A DNA stretch of 9,479 nucleotides from DATKEH01 sp035546355 (GCA_035546355.1 DATKEH010000072.1:1-9479), one strand, 5' to 3'. Counted from the stretch's first letter, positions 1 to 5,687 are shown. Numbers and translations: made by a program. Notes: generated from the sequence alone by a model not told the origin.

Positions 1-549
1 CAGCTCGTTGCGGCGGTGCACGACGGTCACCTTGGTGGCGAACTTGGTGAGGAACAGGGCCTCCTCCATCGCCGTGTCGCCGCCGCCGATGACCACCACC
101 TCCTTGTCGCGGAAGAAGAAGCCGTCGCAGGTGGCGCAGGCGGAGACGCCGTACCCCATCAGCTCGAGCTCGCCGGGGATCCCCAGTTGCTTGGCCGAGG
201 CCCCGGTGGCGACGATCAGCGCATCGCAGGTGTGGGTGCCGCTGTCGGCCTCGAGCGTGAAGGGGCGCCGGGTGAGATCGACCGCGGTCACCGGCTCGAA
301 CAGGGTCCTGGCGCCGAAGCGCTTCACCTGCTCGCGCATCTTGTCGATCAGCTCGGGCCCGAGGATGCCGTCGGGGAACCCGGGGTAGTTCTCCACGTCG
401 GTGGTGATGGTCAGCTGACCGCCGGGTTGCATCCCCTCGAACACCAGCGGCGCGAGGTTGGCGCGCGCGGCGTAGAGGGCGGCGGTGAGGCCGGCGGGGC
501 CGCTCCCCATGATGATCACGCGGTGGTGATGCTGTGCGGCTGCGCTCAT
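1..549 (-). CDS. trxB: Thioredoxin reductase, N-terminal part (truncated by window edge)
   Basis: FAD/NADPH-dependent flavoenzyme that reduces thioredoxin in the cytosol. The reverse-strand frame starts at ATG 549-547 and stays open to base 1, giving 183 residues, a little over half of the usual 310-320. Visible in order: the FAD-binding GSGPAG (residues 15-20) near the N-terminus, the GGQL and NYPGFP flavin-site segments (about 43-59), ATGA before the central domain (about 114-117), the redox-active CATC (138-141) followed by DG, the NADPH-binding GGGDTA (155-160), and VHRR (177-180), which contacts the NADPH 2'-phosphate. All residues expected in this half are intact. The start is supported by the usual short distance to GSGPAG. 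The strongest Shine-Dalgarno-like run, GGAGG, abuts the ATG with no spacer, so a GGGAGAG a few bases further upstream may do the work. It is divergent from the ferritin gene. Identification is firm; the C-terminal part lies outside the window. Confidence 0.95.
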   Translation of the reverse strand, partial: MSAAAQHHHRVIIMGSGPAGLTAALYAARANLAPLVFEGMQPGGQLTITTDVENYPGFPDGILGPELIDKMREQVKRFGARTLFEPVTAVDLTRRPFTLEADSGTHTCDALIVATGASAKQLGIPGELELMGYGVSACATCDGFFFRDKEVVVIGGGDTAMEEALFLTKFATKVTVVHRRNEL

Positions 550-663
550 CCTCCGACTCTCCCGGAAAGTACCCGGCTCTCGACGGTCCGCGGGGACGTG
601 CTGGCCCTCCGCAAACGGCGCCGGAGAGCCACGGCGTGCGCCATGCGACGGCTGCGGCGAGGC

Positions 664-681
664 GCGCCGCGGGCGCGGCGC
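664..681. repeat. Perfect 8-bp inverted repeat in the trxB leader
   Basis: The arms gcgccgcg (664-671) and cgcggcgc (674-681) are perfect reverse complements separated by two bases. The repeat lies between the putative trxB -10 element (692-697) and the trxB start, so it would be at or just after the transcription start. It could be an operator or an RNA hairpin, or simply reflect the GC-rich base composition. No function can be assigned. Confidence 0.4.
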
Positions 682-691
682 AAGGGGCCGC

Positions 692-700
692 AGTATAGCA
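692..700 (-). promoter_or_regulatory. Putative extended -10 promoter for trxB
   Basis: The reverse strand reads TGC-TATACT, a good extended -10 (TGn plus a 5/6 match to TATAAT), in otherwise very GC-rich sequence. No convincing -35 is seen, as is common for extended -10 promoters. The start of transcription would fall near 685, giving a leader of about 135 nt before trxB. Supported only by motif match. Confidence 0.4.
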
Positions 701-722
701 ACCGCCCACAGGGGATCGACGG

Positions 723-728
723 TAGAAT
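723..728 (+). promoter_or_regulatory. Putative -10 box for the ferritin gene
   Basis: TAGAAT matches the sigma-70 -10 consensus at five of six positions and sits 45 bp before the ferritin ATG, so the leader would be about 40 nt. No -35 match is visible at the expected distance, and no AT-rich Fur-like palindrome is seen around it. Confidence 0.3.
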
Positions 729-761
729 CGCCGCGACCGCAGGGGAAGTCTTACCATCAGC

Positions 762-768
762 AGGAGGG
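762..768 (+). promoter_or_regulatory. Ribosome binding site of the ferritin gene
   Basis: AGGAGGG lies five bases before ATG 774. This is one of the clearest Shine-Dalgarno sequences in the window and fixes the start codon. Confidence 0.75.
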
Positions 769-773
769 TACCG

Positions 774-1286
774 ATGCTCGCCAGTGACAAGTTGATCGCC
801 GCGCTCAACGCCCAGGTGGGGCGGGAGATGGGCGCCTCCATGCAGTACCTCGCCATCGCCGCCTACTTCGACCGCGAGAGCCTCAAACAGCTGGCCCGTT
901 TCTTCTATCGCCAGGCGGACGAGGAGCGGGAGCACGCGATGAAGTTCTTCCGCTTCATCCTCGAGGTCGGGGGGGAGGTGCGGCTGCCGCAGATCGCCGC
1001 GCCCCAGGCCGAGTTCGGCTCGGCCGAGGAGTGCACCCAGCTGTCCCTCGACTGGGAGCAGGAGGTGACGCAGCAGATCTACCAGCTGGTCGAGCTGGCC
1101 AAGGAGGACCGCAACTACATCGCGCTGCGGTTCCTCGACTGGTTCGTCACCGAGCAGCTCGAGGAGGTCAGCATGATGGAGAACCTCCTGAACATCATCC
1201 GCCGCGCCGGCGAGGACCGGCTGCTGCTGGTCGAGGACTACCTGTCGCGGGAGACCCTGGTCGACCAGACGGTCATGAGCTCATGA
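774..1286 (+). CDS. ftnA: Non-heme ferritin (FtnA-like iron storage protein)
   Basis: Iron-storage protein expected to form a 24-subunit cage that oxidises Fe(II) at a di-iron ferroxidase centre and stores ferric mineral. The 170-residue length is typical of bacterial ferritins. By manual alignment with E. coli FtnA the ferroxidase ligands are present: Glu18, the EEREH segment with Glu51 and His54, Glu95, and the Glu127-Gln128 pair in the fourth helix followed by Glu130-Glu131. Tyr25 matches the conserved ferroxidase-site tyrosine. A heme-binding bacterioferritin is less likely because the spacing and the EQLEE motif follow ferritin. A strong AGGAGGG five bases upstream supports the start. 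The stop TGA (1284-1286) lies inside the 3' end of the convergent phosphatase gene, a 6-bp overlap. The gene is divergent from trxB, so an oxidative-stress or iron-homeostasis link is possible but is inference only. Confidence 0.93.
   Translation: MLASDKLIAALNAQVGREMGASMQYLAIAAYFDRESLKQLARFFYRQADEEREHAMKFFRFILEVGGEVRLPQIAAPQAEFGSAEECTQLSLDWEQEVTQQIYQLVELAKEDRNYIALRFLDWFVTEQLEEVSMMENLLNIIRRAGEDRLLLVEDYLSRETLVDQTVMSS
1273..1286. repeat. 14-bp perfect palindrome carrying two opposing stop codons
   Basis: The sequence tcatgagctcatga is its own reverse complement. It contains the ferritin stop (TGA 1284-1286, plus strand) and the phosphatase stop (TGA 1283-1281, minus strand). There is no room for a conventional bidirectional terminator, and the palindrome has no loop or T-tract, so it is unlikely to terminate transcription by itself. 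Confidence 0.7.
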
Positions 1287-2162
1287 GCTGACGCGCGCCA
1301 CCACCGCGGTGACGTTGTCGCGGCCGCCGGCCTCGAGAGCCGCGGACAGCAACGCGTCGCACGCCCGGTGCGCGCTCTCGGCGCCGGCCATCAGCTCGCC
1401 GATGCGGCGATCGTCGAGCATGTCGCTGAGACCGTCGCTGCACAGCAGCACCACGTCGCCCGGCTCGACCTCTACGGCCGTCTCCTCGATCTCCGGGCGC
1501 TGGCCCGCGCCCAGGCTGTTCCACAGCACCGAGCTCCAGCGGCTGCTGTCGGACCCGGGGGGCAGCCAGCCCTCGGCCGCCATCTTCTCCGCCATGGTGT
1601 GGTCGGTGGTGAGGCGGTGCAGCCGCCCGCCGCGCCACAGGTACAGGCGAGTATCGCCGACGTGCGCGGCGCGCAGCCAGCCGTCGTGGATCGCCGCCAC
1701 CGTCAGGGTGGTACCCATCTCGCGCAGCCGCGGCTCGGCCTGGGCCTCGGCGCGGAGCGCCAGCTGAGCCCCCTGTACGGCGCGGCGCAGGGCCGCCGCG
1801 TCGCCATCGTCGAGGCCTCCCCAGGGGTGGTCGGCGAGGCGTCGCACCACCGCCTCGATGGCGATGCGGCTGGCGACCTCGCCGCCGGCCTGGCCGCCGA
1901 CCCCGTCGGCGATGGCCAGCAGCAGGGTTCCTTCGCGCTCGACCTCCGCCGCCAGCGGCAGGTCGTGGGGCAGGTTGTGGCGCTGCTGCAGCCCGCCGCG
2001 CCGCGGCGCGACGACGGCGAAGCTGTCCTCGTTGCCTGGGCGTACGCGGCCGCGGTGGCTGGTGCCGAAGGCGTCGAGCTCGAGTCGGACGGCGGGGGCG
2101 GCGCCGGAGATCGGCAACCACACACTGCCGGTGTCGGTCGGTGTTCGCGGTTGGGTCCACAT
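1281..2162 (-). CDS. PP2C-family protein serine/threonine phosphatase
   Basis: Metal-dependent (Mg/Mn) phosphatase that removes phosphate from Ser/Thr residues, usually opposing a Hanks-type kinase. The 293-residue protein carries the PP2C motifs in order: RxRPGNED (39-46), ADGVGG with metal-ligand Asp86-Gly87 (85-90), GTTL (150-153), HVGDTRLYL (167-175), LTTDHT (184-189), CSDGLSD with Asp243 (241-247) and GGRDNVTAVV with Asp282 (279-288). An ordinary N-terminal extension of about 30 residues precedes the domain, with no transmembrane segment, so it should be cytosolic. I chose ATG 2162 because GGGAGG lies seven bases upstream. The in-frame GTG at 2177 would add five residues and overlap that site. 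No kinase or FHA-domain gene is in the window, so the substrate is unknown; it resembles Stp/PrpC phosphatases. The 3' end overlaps the convergent ferritin gene by 6 bp. Confidence 0.92.
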   Translation of the reverse strand: MWTQPRTPTDTGSVWLPISGAAPAVRLELDAFGTSHRGRVRPGNEDSFAVVAPRRGGLQQRHNLPHDLPLAAEVEREGTLLLAIADGVGGQAGGEVASRIAIEAVVRRLADHPWGGLDDGDAAALRRAVQGAQLALRAEAQAEPRLREMGTTLTVAAIHDGWLRAAHVGDTRLYLWRGGRLHRLTTDHTMAEKMAAEGWLPPGSDSSRWSSVLWNSLGAGQRPEIEETAVEVEPGDVVLLCSDGLSDMLDDRRIGELMAGAESAHRACDALLSAALEAGGRDNVTAVVARVSS

Positions 2163-2169
2163 GATCGCA

Positions 2170-2175
2170 CCTCCC
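2170..2175 (-). promoter_or_regulatory. Ribosome binding site deciding the phosphatase start
   Basis: The reverse strand reads GGGAGG seven bases before ATG 2162. The site lies inside the five extra codons of the alternative GTG start at 2177, which argues for the ATG. Confidence 0.7.
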
Positions 2176-2204
2176 ACGGCACTGCTGTCGTGGTTCAGTC
2201 GCAG

Positions 2205-2233
2205 AACCTAGGTGCTCGCAAGGAGGATGCCAG
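2205..2233 (-). promoter_or_regulatory. Putative sigma-70-type promoter of the phosphatase gene
   Basis: On the reverse strand CTGGCA (2233-2228, 4/6 match to TTGACA) is followed after 17 bp by TAGGTT (2210-2205, which keeps the key TA...T positions). Transcription would start near 2198, giving a leader of about 36 nt. Both hexamers are weak, so this is tentative. Confidence 0.3.
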
Positions 2234-2299
2234 CTTCAGGGCGCGGGTGCGGCCGTCCCCCGGAATGGACGCTTCCTGGAGCCCTTCCCCGGAGGCGAG

Positions 2300-2318
2300 C
2301 CGTCGCCCCTGGCGGCGG
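2300..2318 (-). terminator. GC hairpin just after the Asd-like gene, possible terminator
   Basis: An 8-bp stem (2300-2307 with 2311-2318) has one mismatch and a three-base loop, and lies 8 bases past the stop of the Asd-like gene at the end of the lipid operon. No U-tract follows on the reverse strand, so intrinsic termination would be weak. It may only protect the transcript end or be chance in GC-rich DNA. Confidence 0.3.
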
Positions 2319-2325
2319 CGGGGGC

Positions 2326-3273
2326 TCAGCCGAGGACCTGGCCGGCGATCGCCAGGGCGTTGAGAGCCCCGCCGCGCGTCAGGTTGTCCATGCTGCTCCA
2401 CAGCCAGAAGGCGCCGCCGTGTGCCGGGTCCGGCTGCAGGGCGGTGACCAGCACCTCGTCGCTGGCCGCCGCCGCCACGGGTCCCAGCGGCTCCCCCAGC
2501 TCGAGGCGCACGTGGGGGCTGCCGCGCAGCGCCTCGCGAACCGCCTCGGCGCCCGGGTCCTCGCCGAAGCGCAGGTGCGCGCTGAGCGATGCGCCGTGGA
2601 AGACCCCCGCCTGCACCACCTGCACGGCCGGCGTCAGCTCTCCCGCCAGCAGGGCACCGACCTGGGTGGCGACCAGGCCGGCCGCCACGTCCGCCGGCAG
2701 CAGGTTGAACACCAGCTGGTGGGGGAGGGTGGCGGACTCCGGCAGGGGCTGGAAGGAGAGGAGGCTGCGCGCCTGCTGCAGCAGGTCGTCCAGCGCCGCG
2801 GGAGCCAGCATCGAGACCGGCTGCAGCACGGTGGCCACCGCGTCCCGCAGCCCCAGCGGGAGCAGGGGGTGGAGCAGGAGGGACAGCTGCACCGCCGCGG
2901 GATGTGGGCTGAGCAGGGTGACGCCCGCCCGCGCCTGCTCGAGGTTGACCCCCTCCACGACCGGCAGGCCGTCGTCGGCGTCGGCATCGGGCGACAGCAG
3001 CACCGCGGTGGCGCCCGCTGGCAGCTGGGCGACGAGGGCGCGGTTGGCCGCCATCGGGCCGCAGAAGAAAGCCAGGTCGACGTCGTCGAGGTCGCCGTCT
3101 TCTACCCGGCGCACCATCGCCGCCCCTCCCCGCACCTCGGTGAGCGACCCGACCTCCTCCTGCCGGGTCGACAGCAGGCGCAGCTCGCGCCACAGCTCGC
3201 GGCGCGTCTCCAGGCGCTCGCGCAGCTCCTGGGCCACCAGCTCGGTGGGGTGGATCAGGGCCAGGACCTTCAT
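2326..3273 (-). CDS. Degenerate aspartate-semialdehyde dehydrogenase-like protein (Usg/Asd family), probably not a dehydrogenase
   Basis: A 315-residue protein with the overall plan of aspartate-semialdehyde dehydrogenase (Asd): N-terminal Rossmann-like part, then the Asd/ArgC dimerisation domain. Family landmarks by manual alignment are LVFNLLP (187-193), VVQAGVFHGASLS (219-231) and the C-terminal DNLTRGGALNALAIA (296-310), which matches the Asd/Usg C-terminus. The catalytic features are missing. The glycine loop GATGAVG is replaced by HPTELVA (8-14). The active-site block NPNCSTIQ reads SPHPAAVQ (122-129), with Pro125 in place of the catalytic Cys. The catalytic His of GHS aligns with Ala228. 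E. coli Usg is a known Asd paralogue that also lacks the Cys. It should not make aspartate semialdehyde; its role is unknown. It is the last gene after pssA, separated by 13 bp. The start at ATG 3273 has only a weak GAGAG ten bases upstream, so coupling to pssA is likely. Confidence 0.82.
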   Translation of the reverse strand: MKVLALIHPTELVAQELRERLETRRELWRELRLLSTRQEEVGSLTEVRGGAAMVRRVEDGDLDDVDLAFFCGPMAANRALVAQLPAGATAVLLSPDADADDGLPVVEGVNLEQARAGVTLLSPHPAAVQLSLLLHPLLPLGLRDAVATVLQPVSMLAPAALDDLLQQARSLLSFQPLPESATLPHQLVFNLLPADVAAGLVATQVGALLAGELTPAVQVVQAGVFHGASLSAHLRFGEDPGAEAVREALRGSPHVRLELGEPLGPVAAAASDEVLVTALQPDPAHGGAFWLWSSMDNLTRGGALNALAIAGQVLG

Positions 3274-3286
3274 CGGCGCGCCGCTC

Positions 3287-4048
3287 TCAGGTCTCGCCGG
3301 CGCCGCGTGCGCCGGGCCGGCGTACCCTGCCCAGCGCCCACAGGGCGGGCCCCGAGAGCGTGTAGAGCACGGCCAGCGTGGCGAGCACGATCGAGGGGCG
3401 GTAGACGACCAGCGCCAGCATCGCTGCCAGCAGCAGCGCCAGGCGGTAGCTGCGCCGCTTGGCGAAGTCGATCTTCTTGAAGCTCGGATAGCGGAAGGTC
3501 GAGACCATCAGGAGGCCGACGGTGACCAGGGCCACCAGCAGCACGCCGTCGAGCCACAGGCGCGCGTCGCGATCGGGCGCCACGAGCAGGAACGTCGCCA
3601 CCACGCCGGCGGCCGCCGGGATCGGCAGCCCGGCGAAGTAGCGACTGTCGACCACCCGCGTCTGGACGTTGAAGCGCGCCAGCCGGGTGGCGCCGCAGAC
3701 GATGAAGAAGAAGCACACCAGCCACCCCAGCCGCGGGATCTCGTGCAGTCCCCAGAGGTAGGCGACCAGCGCCGGGGCCGAGCCGAAGGTGAGGACGTCG
3801 GCGAGCGAGTCGTACTGCTTGCCGAACTCGCTCTCGGTGCCGGTGAGGCGAGCGATGCGGCCGTCGAGGGCGTCGAGGACGGCGGCGGCGATGATGGCGA
3901 TGCCAGCGACCCGGTAGTCCTCGCGCAGGGCGCGGACCACGGCGTAGAAGCCGAGGAAGATGTTGCCCAGCGTGAACAGGCTCGGCAGCAGATAGAGGCC
4001 ACGGCGCAGGCGCCGCTGGCGCGGCCGGGGGAGCGTCTGCGCAACCAT
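3287..4048 (-). CDS. pssA: CDP-diacylglycerol--serine O-phosphatidyltransferase (type II PssA)
   Basis: Integral membrane enzyme that transfers the phosphatidyl group from CDP-diacylglycerol to L-serine, making phosphatidylserine and CMP. The 253-residue protein has the complete CDP-alcohol phosphotransferase signature DxxDGxxAR...GxxxDxxxD: Asp59, Asp62-Gly63, Ala66-Arg67, Gly76, Asp80 and Asp84. Several hydrophobic segments (about 18-38, 46-58, 89-102, 110-124 and further pairs to the C-terminus) fit the usual multi-pass topology. The LPSLFTLGNIFLGF stretch (20-34) is typical of the PssA subfamily, which favours this over PgsA or other phosphotransferases. I chose ATG 4048 because its A is shared with the psd stop (TGATG), a classic coupling overlap. 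The frame stays open up to 4213, but those 55 extra residues are a Pro/Arg/Gly-rich antisense-frame artefact over psd. It follows psd in the same operon, so its product feeds Psd directly. Confidence 0.93.
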   Translation of the reverse strand: MVAQTLPRPRQRRLRRGLYLLPSLFTLGNIFLGFYAVVRALREDYRVAGIAIIAAAVLDALDGRIARLTGTESEFGKQYDSLADVLTFGSAPALVAYLWGLHEIPRLGWLVCFFFIVCGATRLARFNVQTRVVDSRYFAGLPIPAAAGVVATFLLVAPDRDARLWLDGVLLVALVTVGLLMVSTFRYPSFKKIDFAKRRSYRLALLLAAMLALVVYRPSIVLATLAVLYTLSGPALWALGRVRRPGARGAGET

Positions 4049-4680
4049 CAGGAGCCCGGCCGGGCCACCGGCGTGGCGCCGTTGCGCAAGCGGTCCCCCG
4101 GGGCGACGAGGACCTGGAAGCTCTCCGGCACCAGCAGATCGACGCGGGATCCGAACTTGATCAGCCCGAGGTGCTGTCCCCGCTCCACCGGCTCGCCGGG
4201 CGTCAGGTAGCACACCACCCGCCGCGCCAGCAACCCGGCGATCTGGCGCACGCCGATCCGTTCTCCGCCAGGGCGCTCGATGACCGTCAGGTGTGCCTCG
4301 TTGACGGTGTCGGCGTGGGCGAGGAAGGCGGCGATCTTTCGGCCCCGGTGGAAGCGCGAGGCCACCACCACGCCGCTGGCGGGAACCCGCTGCACGTGGA
4401 CGTCGAAGGCGGAGAGGAAGGTCACGACGCGGTGGAAGCGGCCGTCACCCACCGCCGGATCCTCCACCGCGTCCAGCCGCGTCACCACCCCGTCCGCGGC
4501 CGCCAGCACCGTCGCCTCGTCACCCTCCCAGGTGCGCTCCGGATCGCGGAAGAAGAGCAGCACGGCGGCACCGGCGGCGAGGGAGACGGCGGCGCTCGGC
4601 CGCCGGCCGGCGGCGAGCAGTGCGCCGGCCAGCAGCGGGAAGGGGAGGACGAAAGGCCAGGCCTCGCGGGCGAACTTCAC
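4048..4680 (-). CDS. psd: Phosphatidylserine decarboxylase proenzyme (short type)
   Basis: Pyruvoyl-dependent membrane-associated enzyme that decarboxylates phosphatidylserine to phosphatidylethanolamine. The 210-residue proenzyme is of the short class found in many bacteria and archaea. An N-terminal hydrophobic stretch (about 10-44) is followed by FFRDPER (43-49), ADG with Asp63 (62-64), FDVHVQR with His95 (92-98), ADTVNE (123-128), and the self-cleavage region KFGSRVDLLVP (175-185). Cleavage is expected between Gly177 and Ser178, with Ser178 becoming the pyruvoyl group of a small alpha chain of about 33 residues. Asp63, His95 and Ser178 would be the autocatalytic triad by analogy with E. 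coli Psd. The start is GTG 4680. No Shine-Dalgarno precedes it, but a TACACT box lies six bases upstream, compatible with a leaderless start. The stop overlaps the pssA ATG by one base. Confidence 0.93.
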   Translation of the reverse strand: MKFAREAWPFVLPFPLLAGALLAAGRRPSAAVSLAAGAAVLLFFRDPERTWEGDEATVLAAADGVVTRLDAVEDPAVGDGRFHRVVTFLSAFDVHVQRVPASGVVVASRFHRGRKIAAFLAHADTVNEAHLTVIERPGGERIGVRQIAGLLARRVVCYLTPGEPVERGQHLGLIKFGSRVDLLVPESFQVLVAPGDRLRNGATPVARPGS

Positions 4681-4686
4681 AGCCGG

Positions 4687-4692
4687 AGTGTA
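4687..4692 (-). promoter_or_regulatory. TACACT -10-like box directly before psd
   Basis: On the reverse strand TACACT ends six bases before the psd GTG, so transcription from it would begin at or within a base or two of the start codon. It lies in the 54-bp gap between the DUF465 gene and psd, and there is no -35 match. It could be an internal leaderless promoter, or chance. Confidence 0.3.
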
Positions 4693-4734
4693 CTGGAAGC
4701 CGGCCGCTCGGGCACCCTGCCGCCGGGGTCGCCG

Positions 4735-4971
4735 CTAGACGTTGACCGGCGCTTGCGCCTGGCGCGCCCGCAGGATCGCCTCCATGGCGTCCTTGAGGCG
4801 CAGCTTCTCCCGCTTGATGCGCTTGATCTCGACCTCGTCCTCCTGGGAGAGCAGCGTCTGCCCGCGGAGGCTCTCGAGCCTCCGCTCCAGCTCCTGGTGA
4901 TCTTCGTGGAGCCGGCGGAACTCGGCATCCGTCGCCAGCAGCTCCTCCTTCAGGGCGTCGGTCTGGGCCAT
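4735..4971 (-). CDS. Small DUF465/YdcH-like coiled-coil protein
   Basis: A 78-residue highly charged protein predicted to be almost wholly alpha-helical. The pattern FRRLHEDHQELERRLESL (18-35) followed by a second helix with EVEIKRIKREKLRLKDAM (46-63) matches the DUF465 (YdcH) family, small proteins of unknown function that form helical hairpins. No signal peptide or membrane segment is seen. The ATG at 4971 is preceded by AGGAGG six bases upstream, a strong ribosome binding site. It is the first gene of the run into psd, pssA and the Asd-like gene, with 54 bp before psd. A promoter in that gap may separate it from psd, so whether it shares the operon's job is unknown. Family assignment is good; the function is not known. 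Confidence 0.82.
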   Translation of the reverse strand: MAQTDALKEELLATDAEFRRLHEDHQELERRLESLRGQTLLSQEDEVEIKRIKREKLRLKDAMEAILRARQAQAPVNV

Positions 4972-4977
4972 GCGGTA

Positions 4978-4983
4978 CCTCCT
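4978..4983 (-). promoter_or_regulatory. Ribosome binding site of the DUF465 gene
   Basis: The reverse strand reads AGGAGG six bases before ATG 4971, fixing the start of the small gene. Confidence 0.7.
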
Positions 4984-4995
4984 CGGGCTGGGGTG

Positions 4996-5016
4996 GCCGC
5001 CCGCCCGGCGGGCGGC
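4996..5016. repeat. Perfect 10-bp inverted repeat in the leader of the DUF465 gene
   Basis: The arms gccgcccgcc (4996-5005) and ggcgggcggc (5007-5016) are exact reverse complements around one base. It lies 25 bp upstream of the DUF465 start, just beyond the ribosome binding site. In RNA it would form a very stable hairpin (8-9 bp with a loop of three to five bases). No U-tract follows. It could be an attenuator, an operator, or a byproduct of GC richness. The rest of 4972-5210 shows no coding feature. Confidence 0.5.
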
Positions 5017-5174
5017 ACGGCGAGTACGGGGCCTGGGACGCAGAGCGGGCCTGGACGCCGTCCCCTCACCGCCAGAGGGCTCGCGAACCTACCCCGCGGG
5101 CGCCACGCTCGGGGCCGTGGCCGCGGCGGGGGGAGGCGATGGGGAGGGCGGTCATGCCGGTCGTGATCGCGGCG

Positions 5175-5183
5175 AGCTTAGCA
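5175..5183 (-). promoter_or_regulatory. Putative extended -10 promoter for the DUF465-psd-pssA cluster
   Basis: The reverse strand reads TGC-TAAGCT, an extended -10 with the key TG, TA and final T positions, the same arrangement as upstream of trxB. Transcription would begin near 5168, giving a leader of almost 200 nt that includes the inverted repeat at 4996-5016. No clear -35 is visible. Confidence 0.3.
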
Positions 5184-5210
5184 CCGGCGGCGGGGCCGGG
5201 CAACCCGCGT

Positions 5211-5687
5211 CTAGCCGCGCAGGTCGAGCCGGTAGACGAGCGCGTCGGCGCCGTCGGGATAGTAGCGAGGGCGTGTCCCCACCCGCTCCCAACCGGCCGC
5301 CTCGTACAGGGCGACGGCGGTGGGGTTGTCCCGCCGCACCTCCAGATGGGCCGAGGCGGCTCCCCGCCGCTCGAGCTCGGCGGCGACGGCGGCGAGCAGG
5401 CGCCGCCCCCAGCCGTGGCCCTGGTGGCGCGGCGAGACGGCCAGGCGCAGCAGCTCGGCCTCTCCGGCCACCAGACGGAAGAGCGCGTAGGCCACCACCC
5501 CCCCGTCCTGCGCCGGGTCCTCGGCCACCAGCACGTGGTCGTAGGGCCCGACGAGAGAGTCGATGAGCTGGGTCTCGCTCCAGGGATCGGCGAAGGCGCC
5601 GGCTTCGAGGGCGGCGATCCTCCGCAGGTCGCCGGGGGCGGCGGTACGGATGCGCGATCGCCGTTCGGCGTCAGCTGGGCGGGCCAT
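5211..5687 (-). CDS. rimI: Ribosomal protein S18 alanine N-acetyltransferase family (RimI-like GNAT)
   Basis: GNAT-fold acetyltransferase that uses acetyl-CoA to acetylate protein N-termini; RimI acts on ribosomal protein S18. The 158-residue protein has the acetyl-CoA motif A LAVSPRHQGHGWGRRLL (82-98), then LEVRRDNPTAVALYEAAGW (115-133) and RPRYYPDGADALVYRLDL (139-156), the RimI hallmark end. Glu116 and Tyr128 align with the proposed catalytic Glu103 and Tyr115 of E. coli RimI. The first 11 residues are an Arg/Ala-rich lead-in to the fold. ATG 5687 is the only plausible start; it lies 17 bp inside the end of tsaB and has no Shine-Dalgarno, so translation is probably coupled. The neighbourhood with tsaB supports RimI over another GNAT, but paralogues with other substrates cannot be excluded. 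Confidence 0.88.
   Translation of the reverse strand: MARPADAERRSRIRTAAPGDLRRIAALEAGAFADPWSETQLIDSLVGPYDHVLVAEDPAQDGGVVAYALFRLVAGEAELLRLAVSPRHQGHGWGRRLLAAVAAELERRGAASAHLEVRRDNPTAVALYEAAGWERVGTRPRYYPDGADALVYRLDLRG

Noticed and set aside
16..795. Open frames on the plus strand over trxB and its upstream region
   Set aside because: They are antisense to the TrxB frame carrying GSGPAG and CATC and have no conserved features.
774..1286. Bacterioferritin (heme-containing) as an alternative identity for the ferritin
   Set aside because: Ferroxidase ligand spacing and the EQLEE helix follow FtnA, and no Met at the expected heme-binding context is evident.
2163..2177. GTG at 2177 as start of the phosphatase
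   Set aside because: It would place the good GGGAGG site inside the coding region, whereas that site is at ideal spacing for ATG 2162.
2360..4210. 616-codon open frame on the plus strand across the Asd-like, pssA and psd genes
   Set aside because: It has low-complexity Ser/Ala/Arg composition, no recognisable domain, and lies opposite three genes with clear motifs.
4049..4213. Upstream extension of pssA by 55 residues to a start at 4213
   Set aside because: The added residues are Pro/Arg/Gly-rich and lie wholly over psd. The TGATG overlap at 4046-4050 gives a PssA of normal length.
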